Positions 47,426-56,922 of a stretch of 64,000 nt of DNA are shown here, piece after piece. The notes beneath the pieces were generated by a model. It worked only from the letters and a program-made list of their open reading frames with translations. It searched no databases and was not told the DNA's origin. Origin of the DNA: Kitasatospora sp. MAA4 (GTDB lineage Bacteria; Actinomycetota; Actinomycetes; Streptomycetales; Streptomycetaceae); NCBI RefSeq assembly GCF_029893355.1, contig NZ_JARZAI010000025.1, positions 50,966 to 114,965 of the forward strand, written 5' to 3'. The position numbers were made by a program, and so were the translations under genes. Each line of letters begins with the position of its first letter. Position 1 is the stretch's first letter.

Positions 47426-48382
47426 TCACCCCGAGCGAGGCGGGCAGCGCCGGGCCCAGAAGGCCAGCGCGGCGAGGGCGACGAAGCAGGGCACCATCAG
47501 CGCGCAGTAGACCAGCAGGAACCCGTGGGTGCCCAGGCCGGCGGCGGCGTTCCAGCCGCCGTGCAGGGCCATCGCCAGCAGCAGCCCGGCCGGTGCCGCC
47601 ACCCGGGCCAGCCAGCGGCGGCCGGTGGTCAGGGCGACGGCCAGGCCGAGCCCGGTCATCGAGGTGAAGAGCGGGTGGGCGAACGGCGAGAGCAGGGCGC
47701 GCAGCACGAAGGTGTGCACGGTGCCGTCGTAGTCGCGCAGGCTGGGGGCGTCGCCCAGGCCGATCGAGTCGAGCCGCTGCTGCTGGTCGTCGGTGAAGGC
47801 ACGGCCCAGGTAGAGGACGTTCTCGGTGAAGGCGAAGCCGGCGGCGGTGATGCCGGCGAGCACGATCCCGGTGGCGGCCACCCGGTGCCGCGAGCGTGCG
47901 CGCAGCCCGGGGTCGGCACGCAGTCGGTGGCGCAGCGGCAGCATGGTCAGCAGCAGCACGGCGCCCTTGGCGGACTCCTCGATCAGCGGGGTGGCGAACT
48001 CGGTGCCGAGCGTCTGGCCGCGGGCGCTGCCCTGCGCGGCGATCAGGTACGCGCCGGCCCAGCCGTTGGCCAGCACGGCCACCGCCGTCGCCGCGCAGGA
48101 GCCCCAGGCCAGGCAGAGCGCGAGGCGGCGGGTGGGCACCTGGGCGCTCTGGTTGAGCCAGAGCAGCGCGCCCAGCACGAAGGGCATCGGCAGCACGGCG
48201 AGCCCGAGTCCGACCAGCAGGCCGACCGTGCCGGTCTGGCGCTGCACCTGCTGGACGACCAGCACTCCGCAACCGGTCAGCAGCAGGGTCGCGGCGGCCG
48301 GACCGGCGAGCGGATGGCGCGCGGGCCGCTCCGCACTCGGAACCTCGGGTGCGGGCGGTCCGTGGCTGGACGGACTGCTCAC
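47426..48382 (-). CDS. PrsW-family intramembrane metalloprotease
   Basis: 318 residues, seven to eight transmembrane helices. PrsW motifs: EESAKGAVLLL (EE-x-x-K), FAFTENVLYL (E-N in the second motif), HPLFTSMTG (H in the third) and LHGGWN (H in the fourth), which together carry the conserved Glu/His residues of the M82 family. PrsW cleaves an anti-sigma factor in Bacillus; actinobacterial copies have unknown targets. It is immediately upstream, on the same strand, of trmB (86-base gap). Confidence 0.93.
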   Translation of the reverse strand: MSSPSSHGPPAPEVPSAERPARHPLAGPAAATLLLTGCGVLVVQQVQRQTGTVGLLVGLGLAVLPMPFVLGALLWLNQSAQVPTRRLALCLAWGSCAATAVAVLANGWAGAYLIAAQGSARGQTLGTEFATPLIEESAKGAVLLLTMLPLRHRLRADPGLRARSRHRVAATGIVLAGITAAGFAFTENVLYLGRAFTDDQQQRLDSIGLGDAPSLRDYDGTVHTFVLRALLSPFAHPLFTSMTGLGLAVALTTGRRWLARVAAPAGLLLAMALHGGWNAAAGLGTHGFLLVYCALMVPCFVALAALAFWARRCPPRSG

Positions 48383-48467
48383 CCGAAAAGACTAGGTGAA
48401 GGTCCGGCCGCGCGGGAGTGGAGTGGCACATTCCGTGCCGTTCAGCGCACGGAAAGTGACAGTGGCG

Positions 48468-49367
48468 TCAAACCTTGCGGAACAGCAGGTCGTGCACCAC
48501 GTGGCCCTTGGCTATCCCGGCGCGCTCGAACTTGGTGACCGGCCGCCAGTCGGGCCGCGGCGCGTAGCCGGGGATGGTGCCGTCCTCGCGGCCGTCCGTC
48601 CACGGGCTGCCGTCGCCCTCCGGGTGCAGGTTGACCAGCTCGGGGCGGGCCGACAGGACGTCCGCCATCTGCTCGGCGTACGGCTCCCAGTCGGTCGCGC
48701 AGTGCACCAGGGCGCCGGGCGCGAGCCGCGGCAGCACCAGGTCCAGGAAGGACGGCTGGACGAGCCGGCGCTTGTGGTGCTTGGGCTTGGGCCACGGGTC
48801 GGCGAAGTAGACCCGCAGGCCGGCCAGGCTGGAGTCCGGCAGCATGTCGCGCAGCAGGATCACGGCGTCGCCGGCCGCGAGCCGGACGTTCTCGGCGCCG
48901 CTGCGCTCCAGCATGCTCAGCAGGTTGCCGTGCCCGGGGGTGTGCACGTCCACCGCGAGGATGCCGGTGGACGGGTCCGCGGCGGCCATCGCGGCGGTGG
49001 TCTCGCCCATCCCGAAGCCGATCTCCAGGGTGACCGGGAGCTCGCCGAAGAGCTCCGGCAGCGAGAGCGGGGTGCCGTCGATCGCCAGGCCCCAGCGCTC
49101 CCAGTTCCGATCCAGGGCCCCGGCCTGGGCGGGGGTCATCCGGCCGCGGCGCGGCTGGAAGCTGCGGATCCGGCGCTCGTTGTGCTGTTCCTCGGTGGCC
49201 CGGTGCGGATACATCGGCGCCGGGTAGCCGGCCGGGGCCGCGGAGAGCCGGGCGGAGGGCGATCCCGGAGGCCGGCTGGTCGGGCGGCCGCCCTGGCCGA
49301 GGACCTGCGGGGTCTCGTCCTGCTGAGGGGCGGGGGCCTGCTGGGGGAGGGGGGCAGTCGCAGTCAC
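48468..49367 (-). CDS. trmB: tRNA (guanine46-N7)-methyltransferase TrmB
   Basis: 299 residues from GTG 49367; the longer frame upstream is not conserved. SAM motif I LEIGFGMGETT, motif VDVHTPG and the family-specific FADPWPKPKHHKRRL (motif IV region, DPWPK-x-x-H-x-K-R) plus TDWEPYAE are all present. TrmB methylates G46 in the variable loop of tRNA. The first about 75 residues are a Pro/Gln-rich extension not needed for the fold. Confidence 0.95.
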   Translation of the reverse strand: MTATAPLPQQAPAPQQDETPQVLGQGGRPTSRPPGSPSARLSAAPAGYPAPMYPHRATEEQHNERRIRSFQPRRGRMTPAQAGALDRNWERWGLAIDGTPLSLPELFGELPVTLEIGFGMGETTAAMAAADPSTGILAVDVHTPGHGNLLSMLERSGAENVRLAAGDAVILLRDMLPDSSLAGLRVYFADPWPKPKHHKRRLVQPSFLDLVLPRLAPGALVHCATDWEPYAEQMADVLSARPELVNLHPEGDGSPWTDGREDGTIPGYAPRPDWRPVTKFERAGIAKGHVVHDLLFRKV

Positions 49368-49411
49368 AATGCCGTCGAGTGTAAAGGAGCTGCCCCCGGG
49401 CCATCCCTCGG

Positions 49412-50647
49412 CTATCCCCCGGCGGCCAGTGCGGCCAGCGCCCGCCGGGCCACCTCGCGGCCGATCGGCAGCGAGGCCGTCGCGGCGGGTGAGGGCGCGT
49501 TGAGCACGTGCACCAGGCGGCGGGTGGAACCGGGCTCGGCGGGGTCGAAGCCGGCGAAGGCGAAGTCGTCCAGCAGTGAGCCGTCCTTCCCCACCGCCTG
49601 GGCCCGGACCCCGGCGGTGGCCGGGACCAGGTCGTCGGCGGTGACGGCGGGCAGCAGCCGCTGCACGGCCGCGGTGAACGCCCGCTTGGAGAGCGAGCGG
49701 TGCAGCTCGCCGCACTCGTAGCGCCAGTGCCGCCGGGCCAGTTGCCAGGTACCGGGGAAGCACAGCGTCTCGGCCAGGTCGCGCGGTCGCACGGTGCGCC
49801 AGTCGTAGCCCTCGCGGGCCAGCGCGGGGACGGCGTTGGGGCCCACGTGGACGTCCTGATGGACGCCGCGGGTGAGGTGCACGCCGAGGAACGGGAAGGC
49901 CGGGTTCGGCACCGGGTAGACCAGGCCGCGCACCAACCCCCGCCTGGCCGGCACGAGTTCGTAGTACTCCCCGCGGAACGGGACGATCCGCACCCCCGGG
50001 TCGTCACCGGCCATCCGGGCCAGCCGGTCGCTGTGCAGGCCGGCGCAGTTGACCAGAACCGAGCAGCGCAGCTCGCCGGCCGCGGTCTGCACCGTGACGC
50101 CGTCGGCGCGCCGGTCGACGGCCCGCACCTCGCTGCCGGTGTGCAGCGCGGCGCCCTTGTCCCGGGCGAGTTCGGCGTAGGTCCGGGCCACCGCTGCGAA
50201 GTCGCAGATGCCGGTGCTGCCGATCCGCAGGGCCGCCACGCCCGCGACCTCCGGCTCGTAGTCGGCGATCCGGGCAGCCGTCAGCTCCTCGACCGGGATC
50301 TCGTTCCGGCGCCCGCGCAGCGCCAGCGCGGCCAGGCCCGGCAGCTCCTCGCGCCGGGTGGCGACGATCAGCTTGCCGGTCACCTCGTACGGCAGCCCGT
50401 ACTCGCGGCAGAACGCCACCATCGAGGCCGCGCCCTCGGTGGCGTAGCGGGCCTTGAGCGAGCCGGGTCGGTAGTAGACGCCGCTGTGGATCACCCCGCT
50501 GTTGCGGCCGGTCTGGTGGGAGGCGAGCGAGCGCTCCTTCTCCAGCACGCCGACCCGCAGCCCAGGGCGGGCGTTGGTCAGGGCGAGGGCGGTGGACAGG
50601 CCGACGATGCCGCCGCCCACCACCAGGACGTCGTAGTCGTACGCCAC
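49412..50647 (-). CDS. lhgO: L-2-hydroxyglutarate oxidase-type FAD dehydrogenase
   Basis: 411 residues from GTG 50647 with AGGAGG 5 bases upstream; an in-frame start at 50692 lacks such a site. Dinucleotide-binding VVGGGIVGLSTALAL at residues 8-22, then LASHQTGRNSGVIHSGVYYRPGSLKARYATEG, which is the LhgO/DAO-family pattern, and a C-terminal VRAQAVGKDG segment. LhgO removes the toxic by-product L-2-hydroxyglutarate and passes electrons to the membrane. It is 44 bases upstream of trmB on the same strand. Confidence 0.92.
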   Translation of the reverse strand: MAYDYDVLVVGGGIVGLSTALALTNARPGLRVGVLEKERSLASHQTGRNSGVIHSGVYYRPGSLKARYATEGAASMVAFCREYGLPYEVTGKLIVATRREELPGLAALALRGRRNEIPVEELTAARIADYEPEVAGVAALRIGSTGICDFAAVARTYAELARDKGAALHTGSEVRAVDRRADGVTVQTAAGELRCSVLVNCAGLHSDRLARMAGDDPGVRIVPFRGEYYELVPARRGLVRGLVYPVPNPAFPFLGVHLTRGVHQDVHVGPNAVPALAREGYDWRTVRPRDLAETLCFPGTWQLARRHWRYECGELHRSLSKRAFTAAVQRLLPAVTADDLVPATAGVRAQAVGKDGSLLDDFAFAGFDPAEPGSTRRLVHVLNAPSPAATASLPIGREVARRALAALAAGG

Positions 50648-50720
50648 CTGAGCCTCCTGAGCCTCCGGCCCCCCGCCGTCGCATGGTGTCACGGGCCGGC
50701 GGGGCGCGTCAGCCCCCTGG

Positions 50721-52256
50721 CTACGCCGGTGCGGCCAGCACCGCCCGGGCGCGCTCGGTCAACTCCCGGACCCGGCGCTCGCCCTGGAACGGCTCCAGCT
50801 GGCGGAGCATCTCCAGCACGTACTCCCGGCTGCGCTGCGAGGAGATCCGGCCGGCCACCTCCACCGCGCGCGAGCCCGCCTCGACGGCGGCGTCCAGGTT
50901 GCCCGCCTCCGCCTCGGCCATCGCGGAGACCACCAGCCGCAGGCCGTGCGAGCGGACGAAGCCCTCCGTGGGCCGGGCCAGCGCCTCCCGGGTGAAGTGG
51001 CGGACCTTGGCCGGCACGCCGAGGTCGCGGAAGCACTCCGCGGCGTCGGCGGCCAGCCGGTCGTAGGCGTAGAAGTCGATCCAGGCCGGGTCCGGGTCCC
51101 CGGCGCGCGAGCGCCCCAGAGCGTTCTCGGCGGCGGTGAGCGCCGTCGAGCAGGCGGCGGCGTTGCCCGCGCGGGCCTGCGCCCGCGCCTCCACGAGGTG
51201 GAAGAAGCTCATCGTGCGCGCCGTCGCCAGACCGCGGTTGCGCTCCAGCGCGGCCTGCGCCAGGTCGACCGCCTCCTCGGCGAAGCCGCGGTAGCAGGCC
51301 TGAAGGCTCATCGAGGCCAGCACATAGCCGCCGAGCGGCACGTCGGCGGCCGCCCGGGCCAGCCGGAGCGCCTGGATGTAGTAGCGCTGGGCCGCCTCGT
51401 GCTGGCCGGTGTCGAAGGCCATCCAGCCGGCCAGCCTGGTCAGTTCGGCCGTGGCACCGAACAGCGCGCGGCCCACCGTGTCGCTGTACGAGGCCAGCAG
51501 CAGCGGGGCCGCCTCGACCCGCAGGCACTCCGGCACCATGGACGAGCGCCAGTCCCCGCCGCCGTACTTGGAGTCCCAGCGGCGGGCCTCCTGGGCCGCC
51601 TCGCGGAGCTTGGTGGCGTCCGACTGGCCGACCCGGTAGGAGCGTTCGCCGCCGGTCAGCGAGTCCGCCGCCCGGGAGCCGGCCGTCGGCGCCGCGACCC
51701 GCGGCTCGGGGACCCGCGGGTCGGCAGCCGGTGGCTCGGGCTTCTCCGGTGGCTCGGGCTTCTCCGAGACCCCCTCGCCGCGCGCCACCGAACCGTCCGC
51801 CGGGGTGATCAGCCAGCGCGACACCGGGGTCGCGTACGCGGCCACCGAGAACGTGCCCGACAGGCTGTCGCTCCACCGCCCGCCGCCGGGCGAGCGGCGC
51901 AGCTCCAGGTCCACCCGCCACAGGTCGGTCGCCGACCGCACCGCGGCCGCGACCTCGCGCGGGAAGGCCAGCCCCAACTCCGGTGTGGGGTCGGTGTCGC
52001 CGAGCCCGATCTCGTCCAGCGGGACGGGCCGGCCCAGCTTGCCGCCGATCGCGGTGGCGATCAGGTGCGGCACCGGGCCCTGCGGCACCATGCCCTTGCT
52101 GACCCAGCGGGCCACCGAGGTCTTGTCGTAGCGCAGCGTCAGGCCGCGCTGGGCGCCGAGGTCGTTGACCCGGCGGGCCAGGCCGGCATTGCTGATCTGG
52201 GCCAACGACAGCAAGGCACCGAGCCGTTCGTTCGGTCCTCGTGGGCTGATGCTCAT
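50721..52256 (-). CDS. XRE/TPR regulator, sporulation-associated type
   Basis: 511 residues from ATG 52256. N-terminal XRE-like helix-turn-helix (NERLGALLSLAQISNAGLARRVNDLGAQRG), then LTLRYDKTSVARWVSKGMVPQGPVPHLIA, which is the conserved segment of Streptomyces TPR regulators related to NsdA and the SCO4114-type sporulation-associated protein, and an all-helical TPR C-terminal half. A Pro/Glu linker (EKPEPPEKPEPP) follows about residue 160. These proteins act on development and antibiotic production. Ligand or peptide partners are unknown. Confidence 0.75.
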   Translation of the reverse strand: MSISPRGPNERLGALLSLAQISNAGLARRVNDLGAQRGLTLRYDKTSVARWVSKGMVPQGPVPHLIATAIGGKLGRPVPLDEIGLGDTDPTPELGLAFPREVAAAVRSATDLWRVDLELRRSPGGGRWSDSLSGTFSVAAYATPVSRWLITPADGSVARGEGVSEKPEPPEKPEPPAADPRVPEPRVAAPTAGSRAADSLTGGERSYRVGQSDATKLREAAQEARRWDSKYGGGDWRSSMVPECLRVEAAPLLLASYSDTVGRALFGATAELTRLAGWMAFDTGQHEAAQRYYIQALRLARAAADVPLGGYVLASMSLQACYRGFAEEAVDLAQAALERNRGLATARTMSFFHLVEARAQARAGNAAACSTALTAAENALGRSRAGDPDPAWIDFYAYDRLAADAAECFRDLGVPAKVRHFTREALARPTEGFVRSHGLRLVVSAMAEAEAGNLDAAVEAGSRAVEVAGRISSQRSREYVLEMLRQLEPFQGERRVRELTERARAVLAAPA

Positions 52257-53110
52257 GGCGGCGGCGGCACCCCCTGGCGGTGTTCTGCGCGGTGTTCTCA
52301 CGGTGCGGCGTCCTGCTGTTGGCACCTAGCGTAGTCGTCCGGGTTCCCAGGGTTAAGAGTCGGCATTCCGGTTGGCGGGATCGCGCACTCCCGCGGCGCC
52401 CGATCCGGCGGCCCGGCGGCGTGCGAGCGGGTCCCGCGGCGGGGTGGAACGGGGGTGGCGCCACCGCGTGGCGCGGGTCGGGGCGGCCGCCGTCCGCGGT
52501 CGGTCCGGCCGCTGGACGGCCGTGCTCCGGTCCAGTGTTGACGTGCGCCCACCTGTGCCCCCTGGCTCCGGGGGCACGGCCGCAGTTCGCTATGGGCTGT
52601 GGGTCGGCCCGCCGTCGAGGACCCGGCGGGCCGGGGGATGCCGCTGCCACAGTTCCCCGCGGGTGGCGGCCGGAGTCCGGGAGGGCATGCGGATGCCCTC
52701 CCGGTCTTTGCGCCGCTTTTTGGCCATATGGGCATGGCCATGCCGCATGAGGGGCAGGCGGTCGCGGCGGACGAACCGGGTCGTCGCTGGGCCCGGGCGG
52801 GTGGTGCCGCGATCGGACGCGCGGCGCCGTCCGTCCGGGCGGCCCGGTCCGCTTCGGCGGGTGCCGTTGGGTGCGGCCCGGCCGCCCACGCCGCGCGGCC
52901 CGGGCCATGGAGGGGGAGGCCCGGCCCGCGCGCCCACCCTCCTCACGTGTGTCCTGGTGTCCGAAATCGGCGGAGACCACACGAAATCGCCCGACCCTGC
53001 CCGGAATCACCCGACCCCGCGCATGGTCGCCTTCACCGCCTCCGGTGGCACGATGTCCCCGGGAGCCGCCTTTGCCGGGCTCCCGGACGTCCACACCCGG
53101 TGGAGGCACG
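52257..53110. other. 854-bp gap with a strong hairpin, no convincing gene
   Basis: Between divergent genes. Long frames here run into codon bias noise only. A perfect 12-bp hairpin lies at 52677-52704 (arms CCGGGAGGGCAT and ATGCCCTCCCGG, loop GCGG) followed on the + strand by TCTTTGCGCCGCTTTTTGG, which looks like a terminator for an unknown + strand transcript. A short minus-strand frame beginning MAKKRRKDREG (ATG around 52730) could encode a small basic protein but is not supported further. Confidence 0.5.
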
Positions 53111-55453
53111 ATGCGGTGGCTTGCGGGCTGGAGCGGCGGGGTGGCCGGTTCCCGGAACCTGACGCGCCGTCGATTCGCCCCCGACCCGGCGCGCGCGGCC
53201 ACGCGCGCCCCCCGGCAGCCTCTCGCGCCGCCCGCAGGCCCCGGCGCGTCCACCGTCCCGAGCGCCCCCACCGCGCACGACGCGCTGGCTGCCCTCGCCG
53301 CTGTCCGCCCGCTGGCCGCCACCACCCTCTGGGACGGCCCCGACCCGCTCTGGGCCGTCGGCGACTGGCGCCCGGAGGAGATCCGGCAGGCCGTGCTGCG
53401 CCCCGGCGCCGCACCCGAGGTCAGCACCGGGCCCGCCACTCTGGACCTGCGCGAGGACGGCGAGGCCGTGCTGCGCCTCGCGGTCCTGGGTCACTGCGGC
53501 GCCGACGACGAGGAGCTCGCCGCCGGCCTCGCCGCAGCTCGCGGCGGCGCGGTGCGGCACCTGACGGCCTGGCCGGGCAGCTACACCGTGCTGCTGCGGA
53601 TCGGTACCCGCAGCACCCTGCTGCTCGGCGACCTGGCCGGCGCGCAGCCGCTCTTCCACACCCCCTGGTGCGGCGGCACCGCCTACGCCACCGCCGGACT
53701 CCCGCTCGCCGACCTGATCGGCGCGCCGGTCGACACCGGCCACCTCGCAGCCCGGCTCGCCTGCCCCGAGTCGCCCGAGGCGCTGGGCACCGGCACCCCG
53801 TACGTCGGGGTCCGGCGGGTGCCGCCCGGGCACACCCTGGCGATCCGCGGCGGCCGCCCGCACGTCACCGCGTACGACGACGAGGGCGCGCCCGGCACCG
53901 GGCCCGGGGCCGGCGGTGAGGCCCCGGCGGTACGGGAGTTGACGCGCAGTCTGCTGGAGGCGGTGCGCTCCCGGGTGCGCAGCTCGCCGGCCGAGCCGGG
54001 GCCGGGGCCGCTCCGTCCGCGGATCGGCGCCGACCTCTCGTACGGCACGGCCTCGACCACGGTCGCGCTGCTCGCCGCCGCCGTCCCGATCGGCCGGGCC
54101 GCCGCGTCGGCCGAGCCGCGCACCGCGCCGTCGGGCGGTGCGGCGCTGCCGGCCCCCCGCAACGGCGCGGTGAAGGGCTCCTGGGCCCGCCCGGCCGACG
54201 CCGACGTGCCGCCCCCCGAGCCCGAGCTGCTGGCCGCCGTCACCTACCGCGAGGCCGCCCCGGCGGAGCCCGCCACGGTCGTCGGCGCGGTCGCCGCTCG
54301 TACCCCGCGGCTGCGGCACACCGTGCTGGCGGCCACGCCGCAGACCCTCCCGTACGCGGACCTGGACGATCCGCTGGCCGGACCGCTCACCGACGAGCCC
54401 GGCCGCTCCCTGGTGAGCGCCGCCGCCGTCGCCGCCCGGCTCGCCGCCGGCGGCGCCGACCACCTCACCGGGTACGGCGCGCGGCAGGCCCTGGACGGCC
54501 ATCCGGCCCGGCTCGCCGACCTGATCCGGGACGGCCGCCCGCGCGAGCTGCTGCCGCCCGTCGCCGCGCTGGCGGGCGCCGACCGCGCCCTGGCCGGGAC
54601 GCTGACCGGCGCCGTCCGCACCCCCGTCACGGTGCTGCGGGCGGCCCGCCGGCTGGCCAGGGCGGGCTACGCCGAGGCGCTGGACGATGTCGCGGTGCAG
54701 CTGTCGGCCCGCAGAGGGCCCCTTCGGCCGGGCGCCCGAACCGGCGCACGCTCCGGCGTGCAGCTCACCGCAGGGGCGTACTCGGCGGCCGACCTCGCCT
54801 GGTGCGTCCCCGGCCCGGCCGCCCGCTGGCTCTCCGACGACGCGCTCTCCGCCGTCGCACTGCGCCTGCGGATCGCGGCCCGCGGACCCGAACCCGAGCA
54901 ACACCCCGGCGTACGCCGCGCACGGCTCGCGCTGCACCACCACGCCGCCGGCTTCCGCACCCTGCTCCAGGCCGCCGAGCAGCACGGCCAGCGCCTGCAC
55001 GCGCCCTTCCTGGACAACCGGGTCCTGCGGGCCACCCGGCTGCTGCCGATCGACGTACGGCTTCAGCCGGGCGCCCGGCACGCGCTGCTGCGCGCCGTAC
55101 TGGCGGGGGCCGGCCGCGCCGACCTGCCCGCCGACTGGGGACGGGTCGCCCGCCCGGACCGCGCCGCCGCCGCTCGGGCCGGCCTGCGGCTGGCCGCCGA
55201 CCCGCTGACCGAGCTGTTCCGTGAGCCGCTGCTCGCCGAGGCAGGCCTGATCGATCTCCCGGCCGTCCGCCAGGCGCTCACCCGCGCAGCCGACCCGCAC
55301 GCCGAACTCCCGCCGGGCACCCTGGACGGGCTGGCCGACCTGGTCTCCACCGAACTCTGGCTGCGCCGCCTCCAGGCCCGCCGGCACGGCTCCTGCTGGA
55401 CCGGCCTCCCGCTGCCCGAACGCCGCGCGGTGGCCGCCGCCCGCTTCGCGTAG
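53111..55453 (+). CDS. Asparagine synthase-like protein, apparently inactive
   Basis: 780 residues from ATG 53111 (GGAGGC upstream). The N-terminal part follows the Ntn-like glutaminase layout (DLREDGEAVLRLAVLGHCG, TAWPGSYTVLLR, LLLGDLAGAQPLFHT) but without the catalytic N-terminal Cys. The C-terminal half has ARLALHHHAAGFRTLLQAAEQHGQRLHAPFLDNRVLRATRLL, as in asparagine synthases, and the PP-loop position reads IGADLSYGTASTTVALL instead of SGGLDS. It lacks both key sites, so enzyme activity is doubtful. Streptomyces carries such AsnB-like proteins next to the sporulation-type TPR gene. Confidence 0.75.
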   Translation: MRWLAGWSGGVAGSRNLTRRRFAPDPARAATRAPRQPLAPPAGPGASTVPSAPTAHDALAALAAVRPLAATTLWDGPDPLWAVGDWRPEEIRQAVLRPGAAPEVSTGPATLDLREDGEAVLRLAVLGHCGADDEELAAGLAAARGGAVRHLTAWPGSYTVLLRIGTRSTLLLGDLAGAQPLFHTPWCGGTAYATAGLPLADLIGAPVDTGHLAARLACPESPEALGTGTPYVGVRRVPPGHTLAIRGGRPHVTAYDDEGAPGTGPGAGGEAPAVRELTRSLLEAVRSRVRSSPAEPGPGPLRPRIGADLSYGTASTTVALLAAAVPIGRAAASAEPRTAPSGGAALPAPRNGAVKGSWARPADADVPPPEPELLAAVTYREAAPAEPATVVGAVAARTPRLRHTVLAATPQTLPYADLDDPLAGPLTDEPGRSLVSAAAVAARLAAGGADHLTGYGARQALDGHPARLADLIRDGRPRELLPPVAALAGADRALAGTLTGAVRTPVTVLRAARRLARAGYAEALDDVAVQLSARRGPLRPGARTGARSGVQLTAGAYSAADLAWCVPGPAARWLSDDALSAVALRLRIAARGPEPEQHPGVRRARLALHHHAAGFRTLLQAAEQHGQRLHAPFLDNRVLRATRLLPIDVRLQPGARHALLRAVLAGAGRADLPADWGRVARPDRAAAARAGLRLAADPLTELFREPLLAEAGLIDLPAVRQALTRAADPHAELPPGTLDGLADLVSTELWLRRLQARRHGSCWTGLPLPERRAVAAARFA

Positions 55454-55573
55454 GGCCTGCCCGTGGCGTTGCCGGGCGGCGGCCACCGCGCGATGGATCA
55501 TGGCCTGCGGGAGGGTGCGCCCCGGCCGGACCGGACCCGCCGCGCCCGCCTCGCAGACCCACCGGAGGCCTTG

Positions 55574-56137
55574 GTGACCAGCACCGATCCGCCAGCCGTC
55601 CCCCCGTCGGCGCCGGCCGTCCCGCCACTCCCGCCCGCCGTGGTGCCCGCCGGCATCTCCGTCGAGCTGCCGGGCCCGCCGCACCCGCCCGGGATCCTGG
55701 CGGCCTGCGACGGCTCGGACGGTTCGCTCTGGGCGCTGGATCGGGCGATGACCGAGGCCGAGCTGTTCGGCCTGCCGCTCTACGTGCTCGCCGTCGTCAA
55801 CCCGTCCCCCGGCGGCTACCCGCCCGGGATGGCCGAGCTGGTCCAGGAGAGCGTGGAGCGGCTGACATCGAGCATGGCGGACGGCCTGCACCGGGCGGTG
55901 GCGGCCGTGGAGCGCGGGCGCGGCCGGCCGTTCGGCGGCGGGATCTCCCTGCACGTGGTGCTCGGCCGGGTGGTGGAGGTGCTGCTCGCCGCCAGCGTCG
56001 GCCAGCACACCCTGGTGGTCGGCACCCGCGGCAACGGGGGGTTCAGCCGCCTGCTGCTCGGCTCGGTGAGCACGGCCGCCGTGCACCACGCGGCCTGCCC
56101 GGTGCTGGTGGTCCCGGCGCCGCCCGCGCGGCGCTGA
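55574..56137 (+). CDS. Universal stress protein (UspA family)
   Basis: 187 residues from GTG 55574 with GGAGG 5 bases upstream; the longer frame from 55463 is non-conserved. The C-terminal ATP-binding motif LVVGTRGNGGFSRLLLGSVSTAAVHHAACPVLVVP (G-x2-G-x9-G-S/T) is present, preceded by ILAACDGSDGSLWALDRA. Usp proteins bind ATP or AMP and help survival under stress. The proline-rich N-terminal 40 residues are atypical. Confidence 0.9.
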   Translation: MTSTDPPAVPPSAPAVPPLPPAVVPAGISVELPGPPHPPGILAACDGSDGSLWALDRAMTEAELFGLPLYVLAVVNPSPGGYPPGMAELVQESVERLTSSMADGLHRAVAAVERGRGRPFGGGISLHVVLGRVVEVLLAASVGQHTLVVGTRGNGGFSRLLLGSVSTAAVHHAACPVLVVPAPPARR

Positions 56138-56217
56138 GGAGGCGGGCCGGGAATGCGAAGCCGGACATTTCGGTTCACTCTTCCGGCCCACCCCCCCTTT
56201 GACAGGAGCCAGCCCCC

Positions 56218-56901
56218 ATGAAGGTCGAGATCTACTCCGACATCGCCTGCCCCTGGTGCTGGATCGGCAAGCGCCGGTTCGACCGGGCCCTGGAGCGTTT
56301 CGCCGGGCGCGACGACGTCGAGGTGATCTACCGGCCGTACCAGCTGGTGCCGGACGCCCCGGCGACCGCGAGCCCGCACCGCGCCTGGCTGGCCGAGCGC
56401 TACGGGCCGCAGTCCCGCGCGATGGACGACCGGGTGACCGAGCTGGGCCGCGCCGAGGGCCTGACCTACGACTTCGACGCGGCGCTGCACGTCAACACCT
56501 TCCTCGGCCACCGGCTGCTGCACCTCGCCGAGACCGAGTACGGCACGGCCGTGCAGGGCGTCCTCAAGGAGCTGCTGCTCAAGGCGCACTTCACCGACGG
56601 CGTGGACGTCGGCGACCGCGCCGCGCTCACCGAGATCGCGGTGGCGGCCGGGCTGGAGCGCGGGCGGGTCGCCGAGTACCTGGCCGGCGACGAGGGTGCC
56701 GACGAGGTGAGCGCGCTGCTCGCGGAGGCCCGCGACCTGGGCATCAGCGCGGTGCCCACCTTCGTCTTCGAGGGGCAGTGGGCCGTCCAGGGCGGCCAGG
56801 AGACGGACACCTTCGTGAAGGTTCTGGAGCAGGTGAGCGCCGACATGGCGGCCGCCGCCGCCCCTGCCGAGTCCTGCGCCGACGGGGCCTGCGCCATCTG
56901 A
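56218..56901 (+). CDS. DsbA-family thiol oxidoreductase, FrnE-like
   Basis: 227 residues. Thioredoxin-like start VEIYSDIACPWCWIGKRRF with the CPWC active site at residues 10-13, a helical insert, and VPTFVFEG (cis-Pro). FrnE/2-hydroxychromene-2-carboxylate isomerase-type cytosolic DsbA proteins reduce or isomerise disulphides or bind glutathione-like thiols; in actinobacteria a role in mycothiol or polyketide biosynthesis has been reported. The C-terminus has a CADGAC pair of cysteines. It is followed by the convergent sigma-factor gene. Confidence 0.9.
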   Translation: MKVEIYSDIACPWCWIGKRRFDRALERFAGRDDVEVIYRPYQLVPDAPATASPHRAWLAERYGPQSRAMDDRVTELGRAEGLTYDFDAALHVNTFLGHRLLHLAETEYGTAVQGVLKELLLKAHFTDGVDVGDRAALTEIAVAAGLERGRVAEYLAGDEGADEVSALLAEARDLGISAVPTFVFEGQWAVQGGQETDTFVKVLEQVSADMAAAAAPAESCADGACAI

Positions 56902-56922
56902 GAAGCCTCACCCGAGAAAGCC

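Noticed and set aside
52871..53110. Upstream extension of the asparagine-synthase-like gene (start at 52871)
   Set aside because: The extension is composition-biased with no conserved residues; ATG 53111 has GGAGGC upstream.
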